NCBI RefSeq assembly: GCF_000789235.1
Contig: NZ_KN525716.1
Span: forward strand, 2,191,169 to 2,255,168
Origin: Wocania ichthyoenteri Th78
GTDB lineage: Bacteria > Bacteroidota > Bacteroidia > Flavobacteriales > Flavobacteriaceae
DNA length: 64,000 nucleotides
Reading direction: 5' to 3'
Program-made: the position numbers and the translations under genes
In this document: positions 25,102 through 35,700 of the stretch, one piece after another
Layout of the letters: every line of letters starts with the position of its first letter
Numbering within the stretch: position 1 is the stretch's first letter
Notes under the pieces: generated by a model
Database searches by the model: none
Seen by the model: the letters and a program-made list of their open reading frames with translations, nothing else
What the model was told of the DNA's origin: nothing

Positions 25102-25581
25102 ATGTCTAAATTTAAAAAGAAAAAAGATGGAGGATTACCTCCTGTTAACACAGCATCATTACCAGATATTGTATTCATGTTATTATTCTTTTTTATGGTT
25201 GCTACCGTAATGAGAGAAGATACACTCTTTATACAAAACCAATTACCACTTGCAGATCAAGTTGAAAAGCTTGATAAAAAATATCCAGTTAGTTATATTT
25301 ACATGGGTAAGCCAAGTGAAAACTATAAAAAATTTGGTACTGTTGCAAGAATTCAGCTTAATGATAAATTTGCTGATGTTTCTGAAGTTGGAAGATTTAT
25401 TGAAGCTGAAAGGCTAGCTTTAAGAGAAGAGTTAATACCGTTTTTAACAGTATCTTTAAAAGTTGATAAAGAAGCTAACATGGGAATTGTTGGAGATGTA
25501 AAACAAGAATTACGTAAAGTAAATGCATTAAAGATTAACTATACTACTGGTATTGGAGATGCGTTAAGCAACATAAAATAA
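25102..25581 (+). CDS. exbD: ExbD/TolR-family protein (second copy)
   Basis: The 159-residue protein has one membrane helix (LPDIVFMLLFFFMVATVM) with the conserved Asp, and a periplasmic domain that ends in a KVNALKINYTTGI strand. Two different ExbD proteins in one operon suggest a mixed ExbD dimer. It starts 26 bp after the first exbD. Confidence 0.92.
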   Translation: MSKFKKKKDGGLPPVNTASLPDIVFMLLFFFMVATVMREDTLFIQNQLPLADQVEKLDKKYPVSYIYMGKPSENYKKFGTVARIQLNDKFADVSEVGRFIEAERLALREELIPFLTVSLKVDKEANMGIVGDVKQELRKVNALKINYTTGIGDALSNIK

Positions 25582-25601
25582 AACAATCTTAATTTTATAC
25601 T

Positions 25602-25640
25602 ATAAAAGCGTTTTGTTAATTCAAAGCGCTTTTATTTTTT
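25602..25640 (+). terminator. Terminator after the exbB-exbD operon
   Basis: Arms ATAAAAGCG (25602-25610) and CGCTTTTAT (25627-25635) are followed by TTTTT. Confidence 0.8.
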
Positions 25641-25699
25641 ATTGTGAGTACAATTTTAATTATACTTGTATAGTTACTATAAAACAGGCATTTGGATAA

Positions 25700-26392
25700 A
25701 TGAAAAATTTCTTTTTTATTTTACTTTTTATATTTGGCTCTTATTTGGGGTTTTCTCAAGAGACTCAAAGTAAAGCTGGAGATTCTCTTTATAAAGAAGA
25801 TCAATTTTATGTAGGCATTACCTATAATTTATTAGGAAATATACCAAGTAACCTATCGCAAAGTGGATTTTCAACAGGCTTTCATTTAGGGTTTATTAAA
25901 GACATACCAATTAACAAAAGACGAAATTTAGCCATTGGTATAGGTGTTGGATATTCTGCAAATTCTTTTAATCAAAATCTACTCGTTAATAAAGATAGTT
26001 TTGGGAATTTTGAATATAGTATTTTAAGTGATAGCGATACGTATTCTAAAAACAAGTTTTCGATGCATTTGGTTGAGTTGCCCATTGAATTTAGATGGCG
26101 AACATCTACCGCAACCGATTACGCTTTTTGGCGTATTTATACAGGTTTTAAGCTTGGATATGTATTTACAAATACAACTAAACATGTTGGAGATTTGGGG
26201 GCTTTAAAATATAACAATGTTAACGAATTTAATAATTTTCAATATGGATTAACTCTAAGTGTTGGTTATAACACTTGGAATCTTCATTTGTATTATGCTT
26301 TAAGCTCTATATTTTCTAATGACGCTAAACTAAACGGCGATAAAATAGAGATGAACGTTATTAAAGTAGGTTTGATGTTTTATATCTTATAA
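25700..26392 (+). CDS. PorT-like outer-membrane β-barrel protein
   Basis: The 230-residue protein has a signal peptide (LGFSQ cleavage). A barrel of about eight strands follows, with FHLGFIKDIPINKRRNLAIGIGVGYSAN and MHLVELPIEFRWRTS, a signature seen in PorT-family proteins of Bacteroidota. The end INVIKVGLMFYIL-like strand is typical. PorT is linked to type IX secretion in relatives, but this family is broad and the specific role is not proven. Confidence 0.75.
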   Translation: MKNFFFILLFIFGSYLGFSQETQSKAGDSLYKEDQFYVGITYNLLGNIPSNLSQSGFSTGFHLGFIKDIPINKRRNLAIGIGVGYSANSFNQNLLVNKDSFGNFEYSILSDSDTYSKNKFSMHLVELPIEFRWRTSTATDYAFWRIYTGFKLGYVFTNTTKHVGDLGALKYNNVNEFNNFQYGLTLSVGYNTWNLHLYYALSSIFSNDAKLNGDKIEMNVIKVGLMFYIL

Positions 26393-26427
26393 ATAATTTT
26401 TTCATTACTCTACAGTAAAAGAAGTAT

Positions 26428-27036
26428 TTAGAGCCAATAGTTCACTAAAATTAATTGCGGAAACATACCTACAAAAAAACCAATAATTAATTCTTTATAA
26501 GTGTGAGCATTTAAGTGTAATCTTGAAGTTGCAACTGCTCCAGTAATGATTGACATTAAAGCTAATGTGCCATTTATATTTATGTTAAAATGAATACTTA
26601 AAGCTATAAAAAACATAAACACCCCAGATACAGAAATCATATGTATACTTGATTTGAATTTAAAAATTGCTAAAATTAAACAAGCTAATGTTGAAATTAA
26701 TATACCTACAAAAAAGAAGTATAGCTCAATAACTTGACTTGGAGTAATTATACGCTGTAATACTAAAATAATAACGATACAATTGAGTAAAAGCGGAAAA
26801 ATACGCTCTCTTGTACTTTCTAAATAAATAGATTTTACTTTGCCCAAAGTTTTTAATAAAAAGAATAATAATATGGGTAAAATAACGGTTAAAATAAAGA
26901 GTGAAATTAATTTAGCTTGAATAACTTCATTAGGAATAAATCTAGGCGATTTTGCAAAGTAAAACGCAACACCAAACAAAGGCATTAATAAAGGATGGAA
27001 AATAAACGAGATACTTTTTAAAATACGATCTATCAT
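26428..27036 (-). CDS. Integral membrane protein with PAP2-like C-terminus
   Basis: The 202-residue protein has about six hydrophobic helices. The C-terminal SRLHLNAHTYKELIIGFFVG resembles the SR-x5-H motif of PAP2 phosphatases, but the other catalytic Arg/His pairs are not clear. It overlaps the rpoN stop by 4 bp and so is translated with it. The activity is unknown. Confidence 0.65.
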   Translation of the reverse strand: MIDRILKSISFIFHPLLMPLFGVAFYFAKSPRFIPNEVIQAKLISLFILTVILPILLFFLLKTLGKVKSIYLESTRERIFPLLLNCIVIILVLQRIITPSQVIELYFFFVGILISTLACLILAIFKFKSSIHMISVSGVFMFFIALSIHFNININGTLALMSIITGAVATSRLHLNAHTYKELIIGFFVGMFPQLILVNYWL

Positions 27037-28493
27037 ATTTTTTTACGTAATCGTGCTACTGGAATATCTAATTGTTCTCTATATTTTGCAACAGTCCGTC
27101 GTGCTATAGGGTAGCCTTTTTCTTTTAAGATTGAAGCTAAAGCTTCGTCTGTTAATGGTTTACGTTTGTCTTCTTCTTCAATAACAGTTTCTAAAATTTT
27201 CTTTATTTCTCTTGTTGAAACATCTTCACCTTGATCGTTCTTCATCGATTCAGAAAAGAACTCTTTTATCAATTTAGTACCATAAGGTGTATCAACATAT
27301 TTACTATTAGCTACTCTTGACACTGTAGATACATCCATAGAAATTTCATCTGCTATATCTTTTAAAATCATCGGTTTTAAGTTACGCTCATCACCAGTTA
27401 AAAAATATTCGCTTTGATAATGCATTATAGCACTCATCGTTACAAATAATGTTTGTTGGCGTTGTTTAATAGCCTCAATAAACCATTTTGCAGCATCTAG
27501 TTTTTGCTTAATAAAAATAACAGCATCTTTTTGAGAACTCGATTTTTCTTTACTGTCTTTATAACCTTTAAGCATATTGTTATACTCTCTGGATACATGA
27601 AGTTCTGGAGCATTTCTGCCATTAAGTGTTAATTCTAATTCCCCATCAACAATTTTAATAGCAAAATCAGGAACTACATGCTCAACAATTCTATTGTTTC
27701 CAGCATAAGAGCCACCTGGTTTTGGGTTTAAATGTTCAATTTCTGAAATTGCATCTTTTAATTGAGCTTCAGAAATATCAAATTTTTGAATTAACTTTTG
27801 ATAATGCTTTTTAGTAAACTGATCAAAGGCATTATCAATTATATTTATCGCTAATTCACAATCTGGTGTTTTTTCTTTTCGATGCAACTGAATACTTAAA
27901 CACTCTTGCAAACTTCTGGCACCTACGCCTGCTGGGTCTAATTGATGCACAATACGCAAAACGGATGCTACTTTTTCTTCATCGGTGTATACGTTTTGCG
28001 TAAATGCTAAATCGTCTGTAATATCTGATAGCGAACGCCGTATATAACCACTTTCGTCTACACTTCCTACTAAAAACTCTGCAATGTCACGTTCTTCGTC
28101 AGATAGTCTATACGTGTTTAATTGATTAATTAAATGCTGTGTGAATGATGTTCCTGCAGCATACGGCATTGTTTTTTCTTCATCATCGCTACTGTAATTA
28201 TTTACTTGTGTACGGTAATCTGGAATTTCATCATCACTTAAATACTCATCAACATTTATATCTTCGGTATTTATAGTTTCATTATCATTAAAATCGTCTG
28301 TAGAATTATCTAAATCAGAATCGTAATCGCTGTCATGTTCTTCTTTACCACCTTCAAGCGCAGGGTTTTCTTCAAGTTCTTGCTTTAAGCGTTGCTCGAA
28401 AGCTTGTGTAGGCAACTGTATCAATTTCATTAATTGAATTTGTTGCGGCGACAACTTTTGCGATAATTTGAATTGTAAATATTGTTTAAGCAT
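27033..28493 (-). CDS. rpoN: RNA polymerase sigma-54 factor
   Basis: The 486-residue protein has the Gln/Leu-rich activator-interacting region I (QKLSPQQIQLMKLIQLPTQAFEQRL). An acidic region II (~50-110) follows, then the core-binding and HTH region (ADEISMDVSTVSRVANSKY). The RpoN box ARRTVAKYRE lies near residue 465. It directs transcription from -24/-12 promoters with AAA+ activators. The gene downstream overlaps it by 4 bp. Confidence 0.96.
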   Translation of the reverse strand: MLKQYLQFKLSQKLSPQQIQLMKLIQLPTQAFEQRLKQELEENPALEGGKEEHDSDYDSDLDNSTDDFNDNETINTEDINVDEYLSDDEIPDYRTQVNNYSSDDEEKTMPYAAGTSFTQHLINQLNTYRLSDEERDIAEFLVGSVDESGYIRRSLSDITDDLAFTQNVYTDEEKVASVLRIVHQLDPAGVGARSLQECLSIQLHRKEKTPDCELAINIIDNAFDQFTKKHYQKLIQKFDISEAQLKDAISEIEHLNPKPGGSYAGNNRIVEHVVPDFAIKIVDGELELTLNGRNAPELHVSREYNNMLKGYKDSKEKSSSQKDAVIFIKQKLDAAKWFIEAIKQRQQTLFVTMSAIMHYQSEYFLTGDERNLKPMILKDIADEISMDVSTVSRVANSKYVDTPYGTKLIKEFFSESMKNDQGEDVSTREIKKILETVIEEEDKRKPLTDEALASILKEKGYPIARRTVAKYREQLDIPVARLRKKI

Positions 28494-28574
28494 ATTACGA
28501 TTTGGTTTAAGATAAAAGTAAAAAAAACTTTTATCTCTTAGTTACCAACTAACAATTCTTTTTAAATTGATTTA

Positions 28575-30008
28575 TTAAAATTCTGCATTTTGTGGTGTTC
28601 TTGGAAACGGAATGACGTCTCTAATATTACTCATTCCTGTGGCGAACATAACTAAACGCTCGAAGCCTAAGCCAAAACCAGAATGTACTGCTGTACCATA
28701 TTTTCTTAAATCGAGGTACCACCATAATTCTTCTTCATCAATATTAAGGGCTTTCATTTTTTCTTTTAAAATGTCTAAACGCTCTTCACGCTGAGCGCCA
28801 CCAACAATTTCTCCAATGCCCGGGAATAGAATATCCATAGCACGCACGGTTTTCCCATCTTCATTTAAGCGCATGTAAAAGGCTTTTATATTTGCTGGGT
28901 AATCAAACAAAATTACAGGGCATTTAAAATGCTTTTCTACTAGAAAACGCTCATGTTCACTTTGTAAATCTGCACCCCATTCGTTAATGATATATTTAAA
29001 TTTCTTTTTCTTATTTGGTTTACTGTTTCGTAAAATATCAATGGCTTCGGTGTAGCTTACACGTTTAAAATTATTTTCGGTAACAAATTTTAATTTTTCT
29101 ATTAAAGTCATGTCACTACGTTCGGCTTGTGGTTTTGTTTTTTCTTCGTCAAATAAACGTTTGTCTAAAAATTCTAAATCTTCACGATTATTTTCTAAAA
29201 CATAGCTTATTACAGATTTCATGAAATCTTCGGCTAAATCCATATTACCTGCTAAATCCATAAAAGCTACCTCTGGTTCAATCATCCAGAATTCAGCTAA
29301 ATGGCGTGATGTATTTGAGTTTTCAGCCCGAAATGTTGGCCCAAAGGTATATACTTTGCCTAAAGACATGGCATAAGTTTCTGCTTCTAATTGTCCAGAA
29401 ACCGTTAAGTTGGTTTCTTTTCCGAAGAAATCTTCTTTATAGTCAACTTCACCTTCATCATTTAATGGCGGGTTTTTAGCATCTAAATTGGTAACTCGAA
29501 ACATTTCGCCAGCACCTTCGGCATCACTACCAGTAAGAATTGGTGCGTGCATATAGTAAAACCCGTTTTCATTAAAATATTTATGAATAGCAAACGATAG
29601 TGAAGAGCGTAATCGCATAACGGCACTAAAGGTATTGGTTCGTGTACGTAAATGCGCATTCTCTCTTAAAAACTCAAACGAGTGTTTTTTGGGTTGAATT
29701 GGAAAAGTTTCTGGATCAGAATCTCCTAAAACTTCAATAGAGGTTACGTTAATTTCAACGTTTTGTCCCTTACCTTGGCTTTCTACTAACTCACCTTTTA
29801 TATGAAGTGCAGCGCCTGTAGTAATGCGTTTTAAAATGGATTCAGATGTGTTTTCAAAGTCTACCACACATTGTATATTATTTAAAGTAGAACCATCATT
29901 TAAAGCTATAAAACGGTTAGCTCTAAACGTTCTAACCCAACCTTTAACTTCTACTTCTGGCAAGGTAATATCTTGTGATAATAATTCTGAAACGGTACGT
30001 AATTGCAT
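28575..30008 (-). CDS. asnS: Asparaginyl-tRNA synthetase
   Basis: The 477-residue class IIb synthetase has an N-terminal OB-fold (VKGWVRTFRANRFIALNDGS, residues 20-39). Class II motifs include FRAENSNTSRHLAEFWMIEPE (motif 2) and GFGLGFERLVMFATG (motif 3). It charges tRNA-Asn. A TATCTTTG -7 box (complement of 30029-30036) lies just upstream. Confidence 0.96.
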   Translation of the reverse strand: MQLRTVSELLSQDITLPEVEVKGWVRTFRANRFIALNDGSTLNNIQCVVDFENTSESILKRITTGAALHIKGELVESQGKGQNVEINVTSIEVLGDSDPETFPIQPKKHSFEFLRENAHLRTRTNTFSAVMRLRSSLSFAIHKYFNENGFYYMHAPILTGSDAEGAGEMFRVTNLDAKNPPLNDEGEVDYKEDFFGKETNLTVSGQLEAETYAMSLGKVYTFGPTFRAENSNTSRHLAEFWMIEPEVAFMDLAGNMDLAEDFMKSVISYVLENNREDLEFLDKRLFDEEKTKPQAERSDMTLIEKLKFVTENNFKRVSYTEAIDILRNSKPNKKKKFKYIINEWGADLQSEHERFLVEKHFKCPVILFDYPANIKAFYMRLNEDGKTVRAMDILFPGIGEIVGGAQREERLDILKEKMKALNIDEEELWWYLDLRKYGTAVHSGFGLGFERLVMFATGMSNIRDVIPFPRTPQNAEF

Positions 30009-30048
30009 GTGTATTAAATTTTAAAGTGCAAAGATAATTTTTTATCTC

Positions 30049-32448
30049 TTATTCATTAGTGTTTTCGTCATCATCTCCTTCAGGTATAATATTTATTGAA
30101 GGCTCTTTTAATACTTCTTTGTTAGCAATACTGCGTTCTAAAGACAGTAATAACGATGGCAATAATAAGAGGTTTGAAAGCATTGCGAAAAGTAAAGTCG
30201 CCGAAACCAATGCGCCTAAAGCGACAGTTCCTCCAAAACTTGAAATGGTAAACACAGAAAAACCAAAGAATAAAACGATGGATGTATAAAACATACTTAC
30301 ACCAGTTTCGCGTAAAGCGGCATAAACAGATTTTTTAATTTTCCAATGATTTGCAAGTAACTCCTGTCTGTATTTTGCTAAAAAGTGAATGGTGTCATCT
30401 ACCGATATTCCAAAAGCAATGCTAAACACTAATATGGTTGAAGGTTTTATGGGTACACCCAAATACCCCATTAAGCCTGCTGTTACTAATAGTGGCAGTA
30501 GATTTGGTATGAGTGATACAATAATCATTCTTCCAGATCTAAACATATAAGCCATAAATAATGAAATAAGAAAAATGGCTAATGATAATGAAATAGCTAA
30601 GTTTTTTACTAAATATTTTGTGCCTTTTTGAAACACCAATGCTTTACCAGTCATGGTTACGTTGTACCTTTCTTTAGGGAAAACTTTATCTATTTTATTT
30701 TGAAGATTTTCTTCAATACGTTCCATTTTATCGGTGCCAATATCTTTCATAAAGGTTGTAATACGAGCATATTGCCCCGTGCTATCTACAAAGTTTTTAA
30801 GCAAATCGACATGTGATGTTGAATTTTTTGCATACGATAAAATAAAACTATTTTCTTGAGATGTTGGTAATTGATAATGTTTTGGATTGCCATTATAGTA
30901 AGCTTGTTTTGAGTATTTTACAAGACCAACTACCGAAATGGGTTTTGATAATTCGGGTGTTTCAATAATTAAATCTTCTAGCTCGCTCATGCGCTTTAAA
31001 GTAGATAGTTTCATAACACCTTTTTTGCGTTTGGTGTCAACCATAATTTCTAAAGGCATAATACCATTAAATTCATTTTCAAAAAACCGAATATCGTTTA
31101 CAAACTCTGAGTTTTGTGGCATATCTTCAATTAAACTACCAGAAATTTTAATTTGATAAATGCCAATTATACTAGCTATTAGTAAAACGACCGATGTCGC
31201 ATAAATAGCAATACGTTTTTGCTTTACCATGCGTTCCATCCAGTCTACAAAACCACCAATCCAACGCTTATTTAAGTGCTCTAAATGACGGTCTTTTGGG
31301 TAGGGTAAAAAGGTGTAAATAATAGGGATTATAAGTAAGCACAAAATAAAAATGGCTAAAATGCTTAAGGAAGCCACAATACCGAACTCTTTTAAAAGCT
31401 TGCTTTCTGTTAAAATAAATGTTGCAAACCCAGAGGCTGTAGTAACGTTTGTCATTAACGTAGCGTTTCCAATTTTGGTAATAACACGTTGCAACGATTT
31501 AACTTTATTGCCATGCAGTTTTACTTCGTGCTGGTATTTGTTAATTAAAAAGATGCAGTTTGGTATACCAATAACTATTATTAAAGGCGGAATTAAAGCT
31601 GTTAAAACTGTGATTTCGTAATTTAATAAACCAAGAATACCCAAAGTCCACATAACACCAATACAAACTACAATAAGTGAAATAAAAGTGGCTCTAAACG
31701 ATCTGAAAAATAAAAAGAATATTAGCGATGTTACTAATAACGCAGCACCGATAAACTTGCTAATTTCGTCAACTATAAGTTGAGCGTTAAGGGTTCTAAT
31801 ATAAGGCATTCCAGACACTCTAACATCTAAATTGTTGGTAGTTTCAAAGGCTTCAATAGTTGGGTTTAAAACATTAATAACAAAATCCTTTCTTGCTGAA
31901 GTGTTAACAATATCTTTTTTTAAGTAGATTGCAGTTCTAATCGTTTTACTTTCTTTATTAAACAGGAAATTATCATAAAACGGATACTTGTTAAAAAGCT
32001 CATCTTGAAGTATTTCTATTTGTTTTAAAGATGAAACAGAGTCTTTTATGAAAGGTTCAAGAATGAATTTTTCATTAGTATTATCTTTAACAAGCTTTTG
32101 TAAATCTTTAATAGAAACAACTGTTTCTACACCTTCAGATTGCTTAAAATTTTCTGAAAGCTTATTCCAAGCATTTAATTTTTCAACTGTAAAAAAGGAA
32201 GAGTCTTTAACACCAAGAATAATTAAATTCCCTTCTTCTCCAAAGGTTTTTAAAAAATCATTATAAACAACATTAACTTCATGGTTGTCTGGTAATAAAT
32301 TAGCTTCGGTATGCGAAAAGCGCATATTTTTCCACTGAAAGCTAAAAAGTATAGTAGTAGCAATTATAACAACAAGAATAGCAATTTTATTGCGTAAAAT
32401 AAGCCTTGCAGTTAGATCCCAAAAATTTGCTGTAAATAGTTTAAACAT
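30049..32448 (-). CDS. RND/MMPL-family transporter
   Basis: The 799-residue protein has the two-fold layout of MMPL/patched exporters. One helix, a large periplasmic loop and five helices are followed by the same again. Conserved segments include ALIPPLIIVIGIPNCIFLINKY and the intramembrane acidic motif FSIAFGISVDDTIHFLAKYR. There is no adjacent membrane-fusion protein, which fits the lipid or hydrophobe exporters of this class. The substrate is unknown. A TACCTTTG -7 box lies at 32468-32475 (complement). Confidence 0.88.
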   Translation of the reverse strand: MFKLFTANFWDLTARLILRNKIAILVVIIATTILFSFQWKNMRFSHTEANLLPDNHEVNVVYNDFLKTFGEEGNLIILGVKDSSFFTVEKLNAWNKLSENFKQSEGVETVVSIKDLQKLVKDNTNEKFILEPFIKDSVSSLKQIEILQDELFNKYPFYDNFLFNKESKTIRTAIYLKKDIVNTSARKDFVINVLNPTIEAFETTNNLDVRVSGMPYIRTLNAQLIVDEISKFIGAALLVTSLIFFLFFRSFRATFISLIVVCIGVMWTLGILGLLNYEITVLTALIPPLIIVIGIPNCIFLINKYQHEVKLHGNKVKSLQRVITKIGNATLMTNVTTASGFATFILTESKLLKEFGIVASLSILAIFILCLLIIPIIYTFLPYPKDRHLEHLNKRWIGGFVDWMERMVKQKRIAIYATSVVLLIASIIGIYQIKISGSLIEDMPQNSEFVNDIRFFENEFNGIMPLEIMVDTKRKKGVMKLSTLKRMSELEDLIIETPELSKPISVVGLVKYSKQAYYNGNPKHYQLPTSQENSFILSYAKNSTSHVDLLKNFVDSTGQYARITTFMKDIGTDKMERIEENLQNKIDKVFPKERYNVTMTGKALVFQKGTKYLVKNLAISLSLAIFLISLFMAYMFRSGRMIIVSLIPNLLPLLVTAGLMGYLGVPIKPSTILVFSIAFGISVDDTIHFLAKYRQELLANHWKIKKSVYAALRETGVSMFYTSIVLFFGFSVFTISSFGGTVALGALVSATLLFAMLSNLLLLPSLLLSLERSIANKEVLKEPSINIIPEGDDDENTNE

Positions 32449-32787
32449 ACTATGTTTTAAAGATGCGCAAAGGTAGAAAAAACCAATATATAACTAGCTT
32501 TAATTGGCCTATAATGTTATGTTAAAGGTAAATTTTAAGTTTATAGTTATTGTGAATACTATAAATCTTGCATCTTGAATAAAACCAAGTTAAAAACATG
32601 TCATTTCTTATACAAAATATTTTTGAAATATCAGTAAGCCTTTACCTTACATTAAGTAAGCTAAATTAGATTTTAACCTTATTATTAATAATCTTTTTGC
32701 TTACCAATAGTAAGGTTTTAGCTTACTCCAAATCCAAAACGTCTTTCTAATTTTATAAGCACATTACAAACCATAAATAATGTTCTT
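32449..32787. other. A+T-rich intergenic region with inverted repeats before the RHS genes
   Basis: No coding frame is convincing here. The region contains the MMPL gene's -7 box. A perfect 11-bp inverted repeat AGTAAGCTAAA (32655-32665) / TTTAGCTTACT (32717-32727) is present, with further partial copies of the GTAAG/CTTAC word between the arms. The arms end 60 bp before the ATG of the first RHS gene, so they probably belong to its control region. The AGTAAGCT/AGCTTACT pair recurs at 42836-42870. Confidence 0.6.
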
Positions 32788-35700
32788 ATGAATACACGAT
32801 TTTTAACCCTTACGATTCTTTTGTTAATATCAAGAAGCTTGTTTTCACAAAATTTGCCAAATATTATTCCTCCCAGTCCTGAAGCATCATCATTGTCAAA
32901 ATTTGTAGAAGTTCCTGTATCTAATTATACTGGCTTGCCAAATATTAGTGTTCCATTTTATACAATTGATTTAGATGGCTTAAAAATACCTGTTAGCCTT
33001 TCTTATCATGCTAGAGGGATTCGAGTTGAAGAATTAGCTCCAAGAGTAGGAATAGGCTGGGCTTTAAATTATGGTGGCATTATTTCAAGACAAACTAGAG
33101 GTAAATTAGATGACAAGAACACAAGTAGCAGTAAAGGTTATTTAACCCAAAACTATTATGACACTTTTGAAAACAATGAATCCATTAGAGCAAGTGTGTA
33201 TAATGATGATATCAATAATAAAGCTGATTTAGTTCCTGATCAATTCATGTTTAATTTTTTAGGATATTCAGGGAAGTTTATTTTTGACCAAAAAACAAAG
33301 CTGCCTTTATTACAAGATTATGCAGACTTTAAGATTGAACCTATCTATACTAATCCAATAAATTATATTGGAATTAAGGCTTGGGTAATTACTAATGAAA
33401 GCGGATTTAAATTTTATTTTGGTCAATACAATACTTCTACCATTATTGCTAATTATGACGATACAGAGGCTTCCTATGCATACACTACTAATGGATTACA
33501 AGATTTTGGAAACCCTTCTTCTTCGATTGATTACAATAGCTGGCAATTAGTTGCGATTATAAGCCCTAAGGGTAATAAAGTAGAATTTGATTACGAATTA
33601 GAAAGTACAGTTTATCATAAACGTTCTTATGATAAAAAAGAAACAGACGGAAGCTATTCATCTTATTTTTCAAGAATTCGATCAAAAGAATATAAAATAA
33701 AAGAAATTACATTCAATAAAGGCAGCGTTGAATTTATAAAAGACAGTGTAGAGAGACAAGATGTAAACTATGGTTATAGCTTAAAAGAAATTATAGTAAA
33801 AGATTTAAATGCAACTTCTACGATAAAATATAAACTTAATTATAGTTACACTTATGATAATAACCCAAGTAATATAAACCCATTTTTACTAAGTTATGAC
33901 CCTAAGGCAAAAAAACGATTATTCTTAGATAATATAGAAAAAACAGGAACTTTAGGTTCTATTCACCCTTATTATAGCTTTGAATATATTGATAAACAAG
34001 AGTTACCAAATAGGTTTTCTAATTCACAAGACATATGGGGCTTTTATAACGGCAAAGCTAATGGTGAGTTTTTAACATTCTTTAATTATGGAGCTAATAT
34101 TATAGATCGTACGGTAGATACTATTTTGGCTCAAAAAGGGCTTTTAAATAAAGTTGTACTTCCTACAGGTGGAACAACTGAATTTGAATTTGAAGCTAAT
34201 AAAGCTAAAGTACCCACCTATTTTAAAGATTTGTTTTTTAAAGGGATTAACCCAACTACAGCAAAAACAGCAGGCATTATAAAAGATTTTCCTTTTTATG
34301 TGGGCAATAAGCGATATGAAACACTATTCACAATTGAGAATGATGTATTTGGATATTTAAAAACAGTAGTACAGTTTATGGGTGATTTTGGAACCTGTAG
34401 TACAACGCAACCATTATCTAGTTGTAAATATAGAGTAACTATACAAGGTGTAGGAGCTAGCTATTATGTTCAGATTTTTATGGGAGTCCATAATAACATT
34501 ATTGCACCTCCACCTGGTAATTATAAAATTGTTGTTGAACAATTGTCAGGAGTAGACGATCCCAGTGACTTTGAAAATGGATTTGCAGTTAACCTATCAT
34601 GGAAAGAATCTTTAGATGAGACTGAGGCCATATATAGCGGAGGTAATAGAATAAAGAAAACTATTTTAAATAGTAATGAAAATGGTATAATAGAAAAATC
34701 ATATGAATATTTAACAAATTTAAATGAACATAGTGGATTACTTTTTTCTTTACCTAGCTATTATTTTATAAAAGATATAGTTAATGGAGCACCAGTTTTA
34801 GATGCTTATGGAGCCCGACCAGGAAGCCCTCTTTCTTATGAACAAGGAAACCATGCAGGCTACAGTCATGTTACTGAATATATTAATGGTAGTACTATGG
34901 GTGATGGAGGAAAAAATGAATATAGCTTTACAGCTATACCAGATACAGGATATTTTTATGAATTTCCCTATACTATTCCTATGGACAATGAATGGATGAG
35001 AGGTAAACTGCTATCTTCAAAGGTATATAAGAAAACGACAGGAGGATATGAACTTTTGAATAAAGTTGAAAACATATACAAATATGCAAATAACCTTGGA
35101 TATTTTTACATAACAAATCCATTATTACCTCCACAGGCAACAAATATGTACTACAAAAAGGATGATTTTCAATTTCATATTCCATTGATTATTTTTAAAC
35201 TTAATGAATCTAATCCAGCTGACACTAATCATAACGACTATAAGATTTATAACCTGTCAGGTGGTACACAACATTTATATTCTAATAAAACAACATCATA
35301 TTACAATACAATACCTGTAGTAACAGAGACTAAGTACTACTATGATTATATAAATCACAATCAACTAAACCAATCCAACTCGACCACCAGTGATGGTAAG
35401 TCCATTGTGTCAAAAACCATTTACCCAGATGATATAAAAACAGCTACAACACTGCAAGATGATAGTATTATTAGCGGAGGTGCATTAAGTACAACAGCTT
35501 TTAATGCAGCTTACAAGATGAAAGAAGGTAATTTACATCAAATAGCAACACCTATTCAAATAGAAACTGTTGTAAAGGATGGTGCCACCATATTATCTCA
35601 AACGATACAACGTACTAACTTTTCAGAACCTCATACAAGTATAATTGAACCAAAAGACATCCAATTCTTAAAAGGGACTTATAATGCCAATACAAATCCT